A stretch of 64,000 nt of DNA, taken from Plazaster borealis (Eukaryota > Echinodermata > Asteroidea > Forcipulatida > Labidiasteridae). The stretch is taken from contig CM037464.1 in NCBI GenBank assembly GCA_021014325.1, positions 9,145,127-9,209,126 on the forward strand, in the 5' to 3' direction. Below the pieces are notes generated by a model. The model worked only from the letters and a program-made list of their open reading frames with translations. It had not been told where the DNA came from and did not search any database. This document shows, piece by piece, positions 24,239 to 36,532 of this stretch (its first letter is position 1; each line of letters begins with the position of its first letter). Made by a program: the position numbers and the translations under genes.

Positions 24239-24461
24239 TATACAAACTTGAAATCAATACCAATAACAATTTGTTATAAACACAATATCAATTGCTATAC
24301 AATTAATTGTTTTATTATTACTATTTTTAACTTGGATTCAGGGACCTGACTATACAAACTTGAAATCAATACCAATAACAATTTGTTATAAACACAATAT
24401 CAATTGCTATACAATTAATTGTTTTATTATTACTATTTTTAACTTGGATTCAGGGACCTGA
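24239..24461. repeat. 112-bp-period perfect tandem duplication
   Basis: 24239-24349 is repeated without a mismatch at 24351-24461 with one extra base between, indicating a very recent duplication or an assembly artefact. Confidence 0.93.
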
Positions 24462-24594
24462 TGAAAACATCAAACAGATGAAAAGCGGCCCATAGCACAA
24501 GCTAGAATCAAGTTGCATAAAAGAACTACAAAAAGAAGGATCAATAAAATAATTCTTTGAAACAGCGAAAAACTAGGGAGTCCTGAAATTGTCT

Positions 24595-24627
24595 GACCAT
24601 GGAGGTAGAAATTAAACCTCCATGGTC
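24595..24627. repeat. CCATGGAGG-type short hairpin, copy 2
   Basis: GACCATGGAGGT, 9-base spacer, ACCTCCATGGTC; 12-bp exact arms. Confidence 0.88.
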
Positions 24628-25313
24628 TGACTAGGTGTACCGTTCACCCACACTTTATGGGCCCGGGCCCCGTAGGCTGTCAATTCGCAAATCACCATAT
24701 CCTAGGCAGACACTAAACTAACCAATACTACGCAATAACCACCAAAAGAATCAGTAACCTAAAATAGAACGTAGAAAGTGAAATTAACATAGAAGCTACA
24801 TTAAAACTTGTCTTAAAACTGAGTTGGTACCACTCGGCGCCCCGAGTAAATCAGTCTGGTACCAACTCGATTGTAGCAATATTGATCATAACGTTGTTGT
24901 ACATTTGTTACGGGAACCCAACAAAACCTAGATTTCGAACCCAAACGTTGGTATTGGTGCTCGATTTCGTAATAGAATAACGTTAACAAACAATTTTGGA
25001 GCGTAATTATGAGAACGTATGTATACGACTTCTCAAAGAGAGCAAGTTGTCAAGATCGTTTAGATATTTGCAAAACTTCACTCTCGAAATCATTTGATTT
25101 TCCCCCCAAAAGTGTGATGTTTTTAAAACATATTTCAGCAGGCGGGTTATCTGCAAGTACAGGGTACAGTAGCATTCGATTGGGAAATTTCATTATCGAG
25201 AACGTAGCAGAATAACAATTACAGAGGGCACAACCATAGGATTGCAGTGGTGCTGGGGGGCAAGGATACGAAGTGATTTACTTACGTACAATACCCCGAT
25301 TCACCTAATGTAG

Positions 25314-25660
25314 GTGGTCTACATACTGTACATGTACACCGATTCATGTACACCGATTCATGTACACCGAATCATCTACATGCATGTACCCCGAAACGCC
25401 TACGTACATGATGTACATGTACAGTACCCCAATTACATACAATACCCCGATTCATCTACCTACTGCCATAAGAGAATGCTACTACTACATGCATGTACCC
25501 CGATCTACTTCCGTAAAAAAATGCAATGATCATGCTCTGATTAACCTATGTACGCGTACACACTTGTACTTACCATATGGTACACCGAAATCACATGCAT
25601 GTACCCCGATTTACTTACGTACAAAAAAAAACCCACCCCGATTCATCTACCAACAAGTAC
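25314..25660. repeat. Degenerate minisatellite rich in GTACATGTA and ACCCCGATTCA
   Basis: Repeated TACACCGATTCATG and GTACCCCGATTYACCTAC motifs with variable spacing. Open frames across it follow from the repeat. Confidence 0.8.
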
Positions 25661-27062
25661 TCTGAGTACATACGGACGACACATCTAGTGGGTTATTTAT
25701 GTTTGAGACCCTAGTGAATAAAGACGAGACCGAAATGAACTGTGATGAGATGTATACACCTGTGTGTGCGCATTTCTGTCAATACCGCCTCACTACGTGC
25801 ATGTACATAAAATGCTTACCTGCAGTGGCTAGTGTTCAATCAGCAGCTAGCTTGTCAGCAAAGAGCCTGCTCAATCCTAGCATAAGATGTGACCTTATCC
25901 CAACAATAAGTTAGTTCGCTACGATGATGTGCATGTGAATATTTATCTTTCATTTCCGCTCCACGATCAACAAACTGATGTTACGACTGCTGGAATGCAC
26001 TAGCCGAATCTCTATTGTTTGTAGTGTGTGTGTACTTGTGTTCAGTGACTGCACGCGTTTCATCGTGGTGGTACACACAGTGGTGGTGCAGCAGACAACA
26101 CACACGACATTTTGCATTCCATACGTTTTGAGTTCAGAGTGAGATTACCCGGCCCATGTGTGACCCACGCTGTGTATGAATGGATCAGGTTTTGTAAGCC
26201 AATTTTCGTCTGAACAGTTGCAATCCGCCCCTTGTCGCGAACCCGTGGTTCACCAAGACTTGTTTGTTGTCATGCTTTATGATGATCACGTACATGTTCA
26301 TGTACATGTTCATGTACATGTTCATGTACATACATACAGCTGCGATGATGCGTAATCACGAAAACAATTGGCTTTTTTATTGTTTTGTTTGGGGGGGGGG
26401 GTTTCTTCAAAATCGAACATGATGAACTGTTCCACTTCATCCTTATTGATCGATATGGAGGAAGTTGTTTGTATGCAAGCAAAACTCCCGAGGCATTCTC
26501 AGTCTGGAAACAGGAGAACAGAAATCCCTTAAATCATATAATCCTTAATACGAGTAGCTGCTCAGAGCTTTAGCAATCCACTCATTTATAAGTGTTGTCC
26601 AAACGCATGAAAAGGTTTTCAAGAGTTGCGTGACTGTTTCTCTTCGGCGGTTGGTATTGGTGGCTAGTCAACAACAATGCTTAACAACGACGGCGTATCT
26701 ATGGTAATATAGTGACGTCCCATTTGCTTTTTAAAACTTTTTAGAAATAATAATTTAAAAACTAACCGTTTCCCCTGTCTTCTCCTGTAGTTTTGGAAAG
26801 TACTCCTTTTTCTGCCACGTGGTTGTCTATAGGGAAGCAGGGGGGGGGGGGTAGTGTGCCATGTATGGTGATACCAATCACAAGGAAAAAGTCAATGGCA
26901 GTCGTGAAGTGAGTAACGAGGTGATGGAGAAAACGTCTGTCTGATCGGTTTATACTGTCAATGCTGCCTCTGTGAAAATGACTCTTGGACTTGCAAAGAG
27001 TTTATATTAATTGATAAATAACCTCCTTGTGTAAGCAGTAGCTTTAGTATTGTACAGTTTAA
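25661..27062. other. No gene recognised
   Basis: A 12-bp tandem (CATGTTCATGTA) sits at 26291-26330 and G-runs at about 26391-26401 and 26842-26852. No convincing coding signal. Confidence 0.5.
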
Positions 27063-27400
27063 AGGCACTGAACACCTTTGGTAATTGTCAAAGACCAGTA
27101 TTCTCACTTGATGTATCCCAACATTATGCATAAAATAACAAACCTGTGAAAATTTGGGCTCAATTGGTCATCGAAGTTGCAAAGCGGAAAATGATGAAAG
27201 AAAAAACACCTTTGTTGCACAAATTTGTGTGCTTTCAGATGCCTGAAAAAGACTTCTGGCCAGAAGTCTTTTTCAGACTGAAATATTTCAGTGAGAAATT
27301 ACCTTTTTTCTCAAAAACTACGCAACTTCAGAAGGAGTCGTTTCTCGAAATGTTTTATATTATCAACAGCTCTCCGTTGGTCGTTACCAAGTTTTTTAGA
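27063..27400 (-). mobile_element. TTAA MITE (family A), truncated copy
   Basis: Starts after TTAA at 27059-27062 with AGGCACTGAACACCTTTGGT. Its body, inverted, matches 12784-13006 and then 9570-9740 without a break. The distal end is lost just before the 27414 element. Confidence 0.82.
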
Positions 27401-27413
27401 CGGATTGGTTAGG

Positions 27414-27580
27414 TATGGTGGCCCTAATCACACATCACAAATATTTTTGCAAATATTCGCAATGTCACAAATATTTTCGCAAATACCATCGCAAATTGCG
27501 ATGTCTCAAATGTTATTGCAAAAATCTGCAAATATTTGAGATATCACAAATATTATTGCACATTTGCGATGTCGGTGAAA
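27414..27580. mobile_element. Left-end fragment of the CGTAAATATT-array element family
   Basis: Begins TATGGTGGCCCTAATCACAC and continues into an array of CACAAATATTTTTGCAAAT-like motifs, as in 21691-23667. No right end found. Confidence 0.6.
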
Positions 27581-28368
27581 ACAAGTTGTCGCATACTTTT
27601 TCTAATCCTTTGTTGCAAAGTTTACATAATTGTAACGGGCAATTTTTCAAGAAATAAGAGGTCTTAAAGTTGTTTGAGGTCCAGTCTTCATTAGTATGTA
27701 CGTACGTGACAGTAGTCGGGAGCCTATACCGTTATAACTAGCGGGATGCCGCGCTTGGCGCGGCACCCCGCTAGATGGGAGCGATTCTTGTGTATAAAAT
27801 GCTGCAAACGTAATGTGGGGTAAACGGGGGCGGGGGGGGGGGGTTAATGGAGGGACACTCATCAGAGGTAATCATTAATTTGTAGAATTGGCTCGGCAAC
27901 GGTAGTTGAAATTGGTACGCACTGTTGTTTTGTCTTTTAATAAAGTTTTGGGCATGCAAGGGGTCGCAACGACCGTCGCGACGGTCGCCTGCCCTCCTAA
28001 CCCCTTTCATCCCGTTTCTCCAACTATGAAGCAAACTTTGGGGTGGGTATACGGCCGGAGTTTAATATTGGGAAAGGGTGTAGTCGCGCGGCAAACAGCT
28101 AGGGGGAAGGGGATGGCTAAGGAAAAAATGGAGACACGATGGAGTAAAACATACAGGAAACAAAAGTATTGTACTGTGTTGTCAAATTTCACAAAAGTTG
28201 GAGGGCTTACATTGGGGCCACTGTATTCTAGTTTTGTACTGGTTTTGTGGAAGAAACATACAATCATGTATACATTTCGAGGCATTGCATAGTGGTAGTT
28301 TGGAGAATGTAAAAGAGTTTGCAAAGCGCTTGTTTGCTACTGGTACTGAACACAAAAAGTACATTTAA
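27581..28368. other. No gene recognised
   Basis: G-run near 27830, small palindromes (CCGCGCTTGGCGCGG near 27749), and overlapping open frames on both strands at 27906-28364 without recognisable motifs. Confidence 0.5.
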
Positions 28369-28785
28369 AAGGAAAGTATACGTTTGGTTTTTGGAACCGT
28401 TCGATTGTTTAGTCCTATTTAAATGTAGATATACAATGAAACTAACCTGTGAACATTCATTTCAAAAGATGGTAGCGTTTTTGAGATTTCGCCGAAAATC
28501 TGGAGCGGTAGGAAGAATACTCCGCAATTGGAATACACAATCTGAGCTGTGTGTCTGACAGAACACTTCTCAGATTCAAATTTTGGGGGATAAAAACTGA
28601 TATTTTTTCCATAAACCACATTAATAAGTAAATAAATTGATTCTCAAAATGTTTTATACTATCGAAAGCTGTACTTCTAACCATGGAGGAAGGTTCCTTC
28701 CTCCATGTTCTACCTCCATGTTCTTACCAAGTAAGTTTGCATTGCCATTAATTTTAAGAGTGATTACCAAACGTATACCTTCCCT
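28369..28785 (-). mobile_element. TTAA-flanked MITE (family C), copy 2
   Basis: 417 bp between TTAA at 28365-28368 and 28786-28789; ends AAGGAAAGTATACGTTTGG and, inverted, AGGGAAGGTATACGTTTGG. The interior matches the family C copies at 10781 and 55242 in reverse. A CATGGAGGAAGG hairpin lies inside. Confidence 0.85.
28682..28707. repeat. CCATGGAGG-type short hairpin, copy 3
   Basis: CATGGAGGAAGG, 2-base spacer, CCTTCCTCCATG. Another CCTCCATG follows at 28712-28720. Confidence 0.88.
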
Positions 28786-28921
28786 TTAATAAACTTCCAT
28801 GATTAATAATTGTAAACAGTTTAAAAATAGGAACTTTAAAGACTTGCAGATTATATAGCAAACTTTCCACAATGCTTTTAAAATGGTACTCCGCCTGTCC
28901 TATACGCTATTTTAATAGACC

Positions 28922-29360
28922 GTTGCACATAATCGCTGGGAGACGTTGGAACACCGGTGCCGACCCAAGTAAGCGGTGTCCGGCAGGCGAAAATTCCCAG
29001 AATGCACAAAAATGCAAAACAGCGAACGCAAATTAAAAAATGGCAAAACCCCCAATTTATTATTTGAATATGCCAAATTTATCCCAAAGTCAACACACAC
29101 AAATCATCAAACCCTCACGCAAGCTCCGCTCTACAGATTACCCTGCCGCAAGAAAAGAAAAAAATGCCTGACCGGGTCACTATGAAACACGCAAGGGCGG
29201 ACCAATGCAGGTGTCCAGCTACCGTTGTACGCTTTCGCGGGGAGACGTCGGAACACCAGCGCAGACCCCAACCACCCCCATCCCATGCAATAAATGCGGG
29301 TATCCGGCTGCCGTTGCACACAATCGCGGGTAGACGTCGGAACACCAACGCAGACCCCAC
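28922..29360. repeat. GC-rich tandem repeat with GAGACGTCGGAACACC core
   Basis: Three copies of a GTTGCACACAATCGCGGGTA-like block, followed by GACGTCGGAACACC and GCAGACCCCA, start near 28922, 29224 and 29313. The second and third are about 90 bp apart. The open frames across it are repeat-derived. Confidence 0.75.
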
Positions 29361-29440
29361 GGGTTCCCCGAAATTGGAAATATCAATTCAACAGGGTGCG
29401 GGACAAAAATAAGTGCACCGATCCCCACCCCCAACATGCA

Positions 29441-29580
29441 AATTGTTTATTGCGTGCATTCATGAGAAATTACCTTAGATTATGCAACGCTACTTTGTTC
29501 GTAGATTATGCAATGCTACTATGTTTATTGCGTGCATTCATCATGAGAGATTACCTTAGTCATGCAACGCTACTTCTCAC
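29441..29580. repeat. Tandem repeat of TTTATTGCGTGCATTCAT units
   Basis: Two copies of TTTATTGCGTGCATTCAT, each followed by GAGARATTACCTTAG, and three of ATGCAAYGCTACT, in roughly 80-bp blocks. Confidence 0.75.
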
Positions 29581-29814
29581 TGTTCACTGAAAAGACTCAT
29601 GTGTCGCTATAACCGAGGTCTTTCGGTGACATAAAATGCAGTAGATATTTATTGATAATTTCTTATACCATTTTACCCACAAAACGTGCAACAAATATCT
29701 CGTGAAGACAAACCACATTAAAACAATCTTATCGAGAGAGCTGGGAAATTGTGGCCAACACCGAAGACCGAGGAGATAACGGACCAATCACACGTGAGAA
29801 AAAAAAATTGGCAC

Positions 29815-30127
29815 CCGGCTCGAGAACCAGTGTCTGGTAGGCACGCCGCCGGGACACCAGTCGAGCAAGATAGGCCGTGTCACGCCGCCGGGATACCAGT
29901 CAAGGAAGATAGGCCGTGAACCAATGTCTGGTAGACACGCCGCCCGTGAACCAGTGTCTGGTATACACGCCGCCGGGACTCCAATCGAGCTAGGCCGTAT
30001 TCCGAATTGGCGTCTACAGCTACGGGTATGGATGTTGCTAAGGGTGTTGCTAAGGACGTCCTATACCTCAACGCATGATGTCGCGGAAATCTAGCTGTAG
30101 CCCTAGCTGTAGCCGCCAATTCGGAAA
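29815..30127. repeat. GC-rich minisatellite and inverted repeat
   Basis: 29815-29990 repeats ACCAGTGTCTGGTAGACACG and GCCGCCGGGACACCAGTCGA. At 30001-30022 and 30105-30127, CCGAATTGGCG...CTACAGCTA faces its inverse TAGCTGTAGCCGCCAATTCG. Confidence 0.7.
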
Positions 30128-30789
30128 CGGCCATAGCGACCCAAGATGGACCCGCCGACCAAAGATGGCAGCCAACGACCAAAGATGGCAGCCCAACGGC
30201 ATCCTCGTACTCAACGGGGGCGAGGTCACCGGGCGCAAGCGGACGGTCGGATCCCGCAGCGCCGCGGGGTGGAAGTTGGCACCGATTTTAATGATATAGA
30301 TACATATTTTAACGACACGACGGTAATTAATTTTGCACAAAGTGTGGAATGCATTCGTGTTAGTGTTGTATGATCCCACCATATGCCCAATATGCCGGTT
30401 TTGGTTGTTACATTGCGTCCTTACGTTCGGAAAACGTATAGGGGAGTAGACAAAGTTCCGTAGTCATACCGTTATATTAATAAGGTTACTTACTCCAAAG
30501 TTTATAACTTCATTACAACGTTGTGAGAACGTCAAATTGTTAGCTGGGTATACGCTTTACCAGCCGTTGCAAGTGTCAAAATTATATGACATTGTTGCGC
30601 AATGTTGCAAGTAGACTGGTACTCTGTCTATTCCTACCTCCATGGTTTATGTAAATATAACTATGGCGAGGCATGATCCAGTCTGCATATCTATCCAGCA
30701 GAAAGTCATGTGTAAACAACCGACAAACATACGTAAACGTTCCTTCGTCCGACGAAGGTTAGCCAACCTTGTGCTGGGCTGATGGCTCT
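30128..30789. other. No gene recognised
   Basis: Three CAAGATGG/AAAGATGG motifs at 30138-30190 suggest a short repeat. The 30075-30373 open frames overlap opposite-strand frames and carry no known motif. Confidence 0.45.
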
Positions 30790-32020
30790 CAGGGGCGGAT
30801 CGAGGATTTTCCAAACGGGGGGGGGGCGTGAAAATGTACCAAGCAGCAAATGGTGAATGCAATTTGTGGTGCCTGAGAACGCGTAACGCAATGCCCTAAC
30901 GGCATGGGTTCCGGGGCCCGCTTAAATGCTCCGAAACAGGTAGGATTCTAGATGCTCTGTGGTGCGATCTCATGCAATATCTGACCACTTTAACCAATTT
31001 TGTTTTAGCAAGGTCATTATTTAAACATCATTTTCAAGTTGGGAGTCATTGAATCAGCCATTCTGAGTAATAAAATAAAAATGCAGTCTACAATTAATAT
31101 TTATTCAGGGACAAAAAAGTGTTGGGTGAGGAGGATCCTTCCTCCATGGTGAGACAAACGACATGATAGTGCAATTTTCAATATAATTAACCAAAAACAG
31201 AGAAATAGACACACTTTAATTCAGATCCATATCAATCTTCTAAGTTTACAGGAAATTTGTCTGTAACATCGATGATGGGGTCCAGGGGTGAAGCCCCGAT
31301 GGGGGTCCAGTGGGCGAAGCCCCCGGAAGCTCTGAGCTTTTGGCCTTTTGAGGGTTGAAAAATCAAGCCTCTGTGTGCCTAAAACAGAGAAATAGACAAA
31401 CTGTTTAAGCACTTCTGATCCATTTCACTCTTCTAAATTTACTGGGAAATGTTCCTGTAACATCGATGGTTGGGTCTAGGGGTGAAGCACTGATGGGGTC
31501 CGGGGGGGGGGGGCGAAGCCCCGGAAGCTCTGAGCTTTTGGCCTTTTGAGGGGTGAATAATCAAGCCTCTGTGTGCCTAAAACAGAGAAATAGACACACT
31601 TTTTAAGGACTTTTGATCCATATCAATCTTCTAATTTTACTCAAAGAAAATTGTAATACCACAAATCTCACGTTTGGATCTGGTCGCTGCATTATCTGGT
31701 TTCATGCATATTCATTTAAAACATAGAGGGTAGATCGTTTCTCAAATTCAAGCTTACTGTCGTATTATCCCGGACAAATTGGCACATCAGGTTTCAAATG
31801 CTATGTTATTGTTGCAAATCTAAAAATTGCAAGTGACATCATGAAAGATTCATTTTGGTAGAAAGAAAACATGTGAATTGCGAAGGATGAAAAAGAAATC
31901 CATCCTGCCTCTGGGGGGAAAAAAACTACGACACACACACTTGTGGCTAATTTTTTTTTTTTTTTTTTTTTTTTTTTGGGGGGGGGGGGGGCTGACGGAA
32001 AGGGGGGCGTATCCGCCCCT
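30790..32020. mobile_element. hAT-like non-autonomous element
   Basis: Left end CAGGGGCGGATCGAGG; right end inverted AGGGGCGGATACGCC. Flanks GGCTCTC and GGCTCCC are a near-match 7-bp direct repeat. Inside are about three units of a 185-200-bp tandem repeat (31199, 31386 and 31584 starts; GGGGTGAAGCCCC and AGCTCTGAGCTTTTGGC) and a T/G-run at 31950-31992. No transposase. CAGGGGCGGATC ends are common in marine invertebrate hAT-like repeats, from general knowledge. Confidence 0.5.
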
Positions 32021-33301
32021 GGCTCCCTATAGGTATACAGACTAATGACCAAACGTGCTAGACGGTCTGGCTCCCAACCCCTCCCAGGTGTTCACACAGC
32101 TCTGTGTTGCATGCACTCTGTGGAGTTTTCTTTGTTTTGTGCACTTACGAAAAAACATATTCTTCAACACTGTAAAAACACTGTGTGGACATGTAAAAGT
32201 CCACATGGTGTTTCATGTTCATATTGACTTCTTTTGTTCTGAGGTCCACACTTCGTATGTAACGTTTAAACATAAGCTCCCAGCTGGCCCACAGCTAGCT
32301 AGCTGGTAGCCAGCTTGGAGCTTTCCTATGGGGATTATGCCTCACTAGCCCACGCACGCTATGCACCGGCTGTACGGTATATTGCCTCAGTCTTGCTAAC
32401 CCCGCACGCTGTGCACCGTGGAACACGCTTCCGTTGCACGGACTCTCTGAACTAAATTTGTGAAAACAAATCGAAAACGGCCAGATTTGATAGTTTCTTT
32501 TAGGGACCGTTCTACTCTACTCCTGGAAGACCTTTAGAGTCATGTTTGGGTTAATTTGTAGCCTAAATAGTTCAACAATGCCAGGGTGTAAACTCTCCCG
32601 TATGCACAAGATAATGAAATGAAGTCTGGAACTCATAACATTTTAGGACATCTAGTTTCCTAAAACCGCTGCCAATTAGCAAATTATGCGACAAAATATG
32701 TGACAAACTATTTGCAAAGATATTTGCGATAATTTGCGACATCACACATAATTATTTGCAAATATATTTGCGATGTGCAGCGTTCCTTCAGTGCAACCAA
32801 AGTTACAATAAAACATAACAAATTAATTTAAAACTGTTAAAACTGTCAATACCTTGATACAGCACCAACTGTCAAGTGCTATTGTGAACATTTTTATCTA
32901 CGATTTCTTACTTCGATCTGCCAAAATGTTAGGCCTATCCCATCATGAACATGCATCCCACTGAATACAATAGGTTAAAATGAAGTTACGTATTGATGTA
33001 CAGTCTACTCAGGAACTCTCACGATGGAGTTGTTTATCAGCAAGGATAGTCGATAAGGATTCCAAACTAGACAAGACTGTAACGAGCAGTATTATGGAGG
33101 TGTTAACAAAAAAACAGTCACGAGATCAGGAAAGACCCCATAAATGATCAGTTGAACTTCCATAAGTTGAGACAATCCTGGATGAATATATAGTTCGTTG
33201 CTCTATGTCTAAACTATGTATTGTTTTAATATGTTGTAGACCCCCACATGTTAATTGAACGCTTGGTATCATTATTGAACCGGAAATAAAGATGTCTTTA
33301 A
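32021..33301. other. No gene recognised
   Basis: A short array of TTTGCGATAATTTGCGACAT motifs at 32690-32790 resembles an end of the 21691-23667 family, but its terminus is too diverged to define. Confidence 0.5.
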
Positions 33302-34272
33302 AGGCACCTGGCAGTGGTATTTTGTCAAAATAAAGCTTTTGTCGTTAATATATACATTTTTATGAGTGGAATGTGAATAAACAATTAACTAAGGTTAAAA
33401 AATTGTGTTTTTATTTTAATTACAAATTTAAAAATAGGCCCCCGTTTACATGGCGCTGTTCGTGACGTCAATCGAGGCGCGGGATATTTGAAGAGAAAAT
33501 GTGTAGTCTGGCCCTGTACATTACGTCTGGGTACCTGATCAGTATGATGCGTTTTCGTATTCGGACGTCCCAATGCAATCCTAGAACAGTGTACAGTCGA
33601 CGTTTATACGAGGTTTTTCACCGATCCCGAACTGTCCCATGCGCGTTTATATGTCTCTAAAAAACGGAAGATACGAGCACGGTCATAACGAGAACACGGA
33701 TAATACGAGGTATTTTAGCGGCCCCGTGATGACAAATCGGATCGGCGTGCCGCGGCGCGGCATACATACAGCTCAAGTCGATCCGAACACCAGAAACATG
33801 TTCGCTGCAGCGCAGAAAACGACGTCGGACCGGACCACTTTGCCCTCGTTAGCCTGACTTTCGATGCCCGTAACTGCCTATATTTGGGATCTGCAGGAAA
33901 CAAATGCTAGCTAACCCCATCTTTAGTTGTTTTGCTGCATCCAGCAGCAATACACCTGGTCGACATTGCCGGAAAAATGCACGAAAAATCCCTTTTTTGG
34001 GATAACCAAACGAAACGTACAAGCTCACTACTTGCACGTAAATGCAGGCAAGTTCGGGGGGGGGGGTCGATGTTCGATCGCGGCGAAGTCTGCCTCGATT
34101 GACGTCACAAAAAGGGATAGGCGGAGTCACCCCCAAACAACTTTCTCTATTTTTTTAACATGTAAATTGTGACAAACAATTACTCAAAAAATTGTTTTAT
34201 TGTTAATATACATAGGCCTACTCTTTTGTAAAAAAAAAAACCAAAAAAAACAACAACTATTTCTAGGTCACT
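33302..34272. mobile_element. TTAA-flanked element with degenerate long inverted arms
   Basis: TTAA at 33298-33301 and 34273-34276; ends AGGCACCTGGCAG and inverted AGTGACCTAGAAA. A perfect 17-bp inverted pair GTGACGTCAATCGAGGC (33462-33478 and 34092-34108) lies 160 and 164 bp from the two ends, so the element is symmetrical about 33787. Confidence 0.5.
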
Positions 34273-34341
34273 TTAAGTTGGATCTGTTCATCAAGTTCAC
34301 GAGGGTGTGACATAAACAACCAAACAAACTTTCGACCCATC

Positions 34342-34700
34342 AGGGGCGGATCCAGAATGTTTAACCGGGGGCACAACGGCGCAACCAGGATTTTATTATA
34401 AGAAGGTAAAACAAAGTGTGTGGGGTCCAGGGGCCGGCCTAAGCCCTGTGGGGGTTCAAGGGCGAAGCCCCCTGAAGCTCTGAGAATTTGGCGTTCTGTG
34501 GGGTGAAAAATCAAGCCTTCATGTGCCTAACAGAAAAAATAAACACACTTTTATAGGAAATCAGCTTCTAAATTTACTGGAAATTTTCTGTAACATCGAT
34601 GGTGGAGGTCCAGGGGGGGGGAAGCCCCAGAAGTTCGAGCTTTTGGCGTTTTGGGTGTGTTTAGGAGGCGGTAAATATCAAATGCTTAAATTTTGCATGG
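34342..34700 (+). mobile_element. Fragment related to the hAT-like element
   Basis: Starts CAGGGGCGGATCCAG and carries the same AAGCTCTGAG, GAAAAATCAAGCCT and GTAACATCGATGGT blocks as 31200-31600. The right end is not found. Confidence 0.6.
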
Positions 34701-35349
34701 AATTTCAATCGTAGTTTTCCTATCACCCAAAAAGCGACAAACAAAATCTAGAACATCAACAACGAGATTAAAGCCCAGCAGACACTTTTCCAAAATGTTG
34801 AAAATTTACCCACAAGTTTGAAAGCTTTTAACAAATAAGAATTACATCCCTGTATGAGAACGTTATTTTGTCGACTATCCAAACAGAACAGCTCATATCT
34901 CAAGAACTGCTCATCGTTTTAGCATCATGTTTGCATCAGGTTATAGATTTGTGAGCCTGTTCAAACTTTTGAACATAGATGACAACATTTTGACCTTTAT
35001 TATTATTTTACATGTGGTCAACACTGGAGGTTAAAGCGCACATATGTGTCGACCAACATTGATAACGCACGATAGTGTAATAATGTGTGTACACGTACAA
35101 TGTGTGTGTAGTTGGGTAGGTATCCACATTCAAACCGTAGACCTGTAACAAAAGGGATAATAGGTTCACGGTTGCTATCACAAAGGAAATCATTGTGGTC
35201 CACGGTTGCTAACACAAAGAGTTGAACAAAGGAGGGTCCACGATTGCCGGTGTTTACACACGTGTGTGTGTGTGTACAGCGTAAATATACATGAATACAT
35301 TCATTATCGCTGTTACGTTGAATGTTGACCATCCAACGATAATCCATCT

Positions 35350-35678
35350 AATATTTGAAAAATTCTTAACTCTTGAACCACACATTGGATGTTTACAATC
35401 CATACACCATCTGACAGGTCTTTAATAACCAAACCAACGCTACACAGAGTGTGACCTCATTTGACCTTGACTTCTGTTCAATCCGGAAGTTGAAGTTTAA
35501 TGTTTGAAAAGGTGTATAACTCGTGAACCACACATTGGATGTTTACAATTTATACCTCATGAAAAAGTATTTAACAACTTCACAAACGGTACAGAGTGTG
35601 ACCACATTTGACCTTGACTTCCAGTTCAAACCGGAAAATGAAGATTTTTATTGGAAAACAATAATAACTCCTGAACCA
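35350..35678. repeat. 150-bp tandem repeat, units before the LINE insertion
   Basis: Units carry GAACCACACATTGGATGTTT, then GAGTGTGACCACATTTGACC and CTTGACTTC. Unit marks at 35374, 35524 and 35673 give a period near 150 bp. The third unit is cut by the LINE and resumes at 36867. Confidence 0.85.
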
Positions 35679-35748
35679 AGCGCACGTAGGGGGGCCTATG
35701 TGTCGAACAGAATGTTGGGATTAATTTCTCTTTTGTCTCTACAAGTCA

Positions 35749-36233
35749 TTGGTGTTACCTATTTTAGAATATGGTTTGCCTGTTTGGAATTTGTGTACCA
35801 AAAAACTTTCTGATGATTTGGAGAGAATACAAAGGAGAGCATCACAAATTGTGCTAAAACAACGCAGAATGGAAATGCCCTACTCTGAAAGGTTGCAACT
35901 TCTTAATTGGTCTACACTTACATCACGTAGAAAGTGTACACTTACATCACGTAGAAAGTATTTGTTGATTTCTTTTATTACTAAGTCGTTGTGTAAACAG
36001 ATTATAAGTGATACTGTTATTCAAAGTGTTCTTATTAACACCCGTCATATTGATGATTAAAGTTCATTCACCTCAAAGCTCGTACACAACGACTACACCA
36101 TACTCCCATTCATGCTTTCCCTAGACTCTGGGATGAGTTACCCAAGCAGCTCCGTTCAGAGCTTGTTTTATTGCCAGCTAGTACTTGGATGAGGAAACTC
36201 AAGTTTAATGTTTGTAATCATTGCGACTGTTAG
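35749..36233 (+). pseudogene. LINE reverse transcriptase, C-terminal fragment
   Basis: The frame shows LPILEYGLPVWN, then DDLERIQRRASQIVL and YSERLQLLNWSTL, the region after the RT core in CR1/Jockey-type LINEs. After one frameshift near 36060 it continues with RLWDELPKQLRSELV and KLKFNVCNHCDC and ends at a natural stop (36231-36233). A 24-bp duplication (35913-35960) repeats TLTSRRK. The catalytic part is missing, so it cannot act. Its role when intact would be target-primed reverse transcription. Confidence 0.82.
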
Positions 36234-36404
36234 CAGCTTGTTTTTGTTAAAGTAATATTTGTTATTGACTTGTTTATCTGCCTATTAATTTTGTTATTTA
36301 TTTATTTATTTATTTTTTGATTTTTTTATTTATTAATTTATTTTCTTCTTATTATTATTCTATTTATTATTATTATTTTAATATTGTTTATCTTTCTCTC
36401 TTTT

Positions 36405-36463
36405 TTGCTGTTGCTGTTGTTGTTGTTGTTGTTGTTGTTGCTGCTGCTGTTGTTGCTGTTGTT

Positions 36464-36506
<43 letters not shown>

Positions 36507-36532
36507 TGTTTTGTTTTGTTTTGTTTTGTACA
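36405..36532. repeat. (TTG)n microsatellite in LINE 3' UTR
   Basis: GTTGTT repeats with GCTGCTGCT interruptions and a TTTTG run. The opposite strand reads as poly-glutamine, which is not a real gene. Confidence 0.95.

Larger units (their letters stand above)
23674..25300. other. No gene recognised; holds a tandem duplication and a hairpin
   Basis: Contains the 112-bp duplication (24239-24461) and a CCATGGAGG hairpin (24595-24627). Short open frames only. Confidence 0.5.

Noticed and set aside
28922..29437. Overlapping frames rich in VFRRLP motifs
   Set aside because: They are read from a GC-rich tandem repeat in more than one frame and strand.
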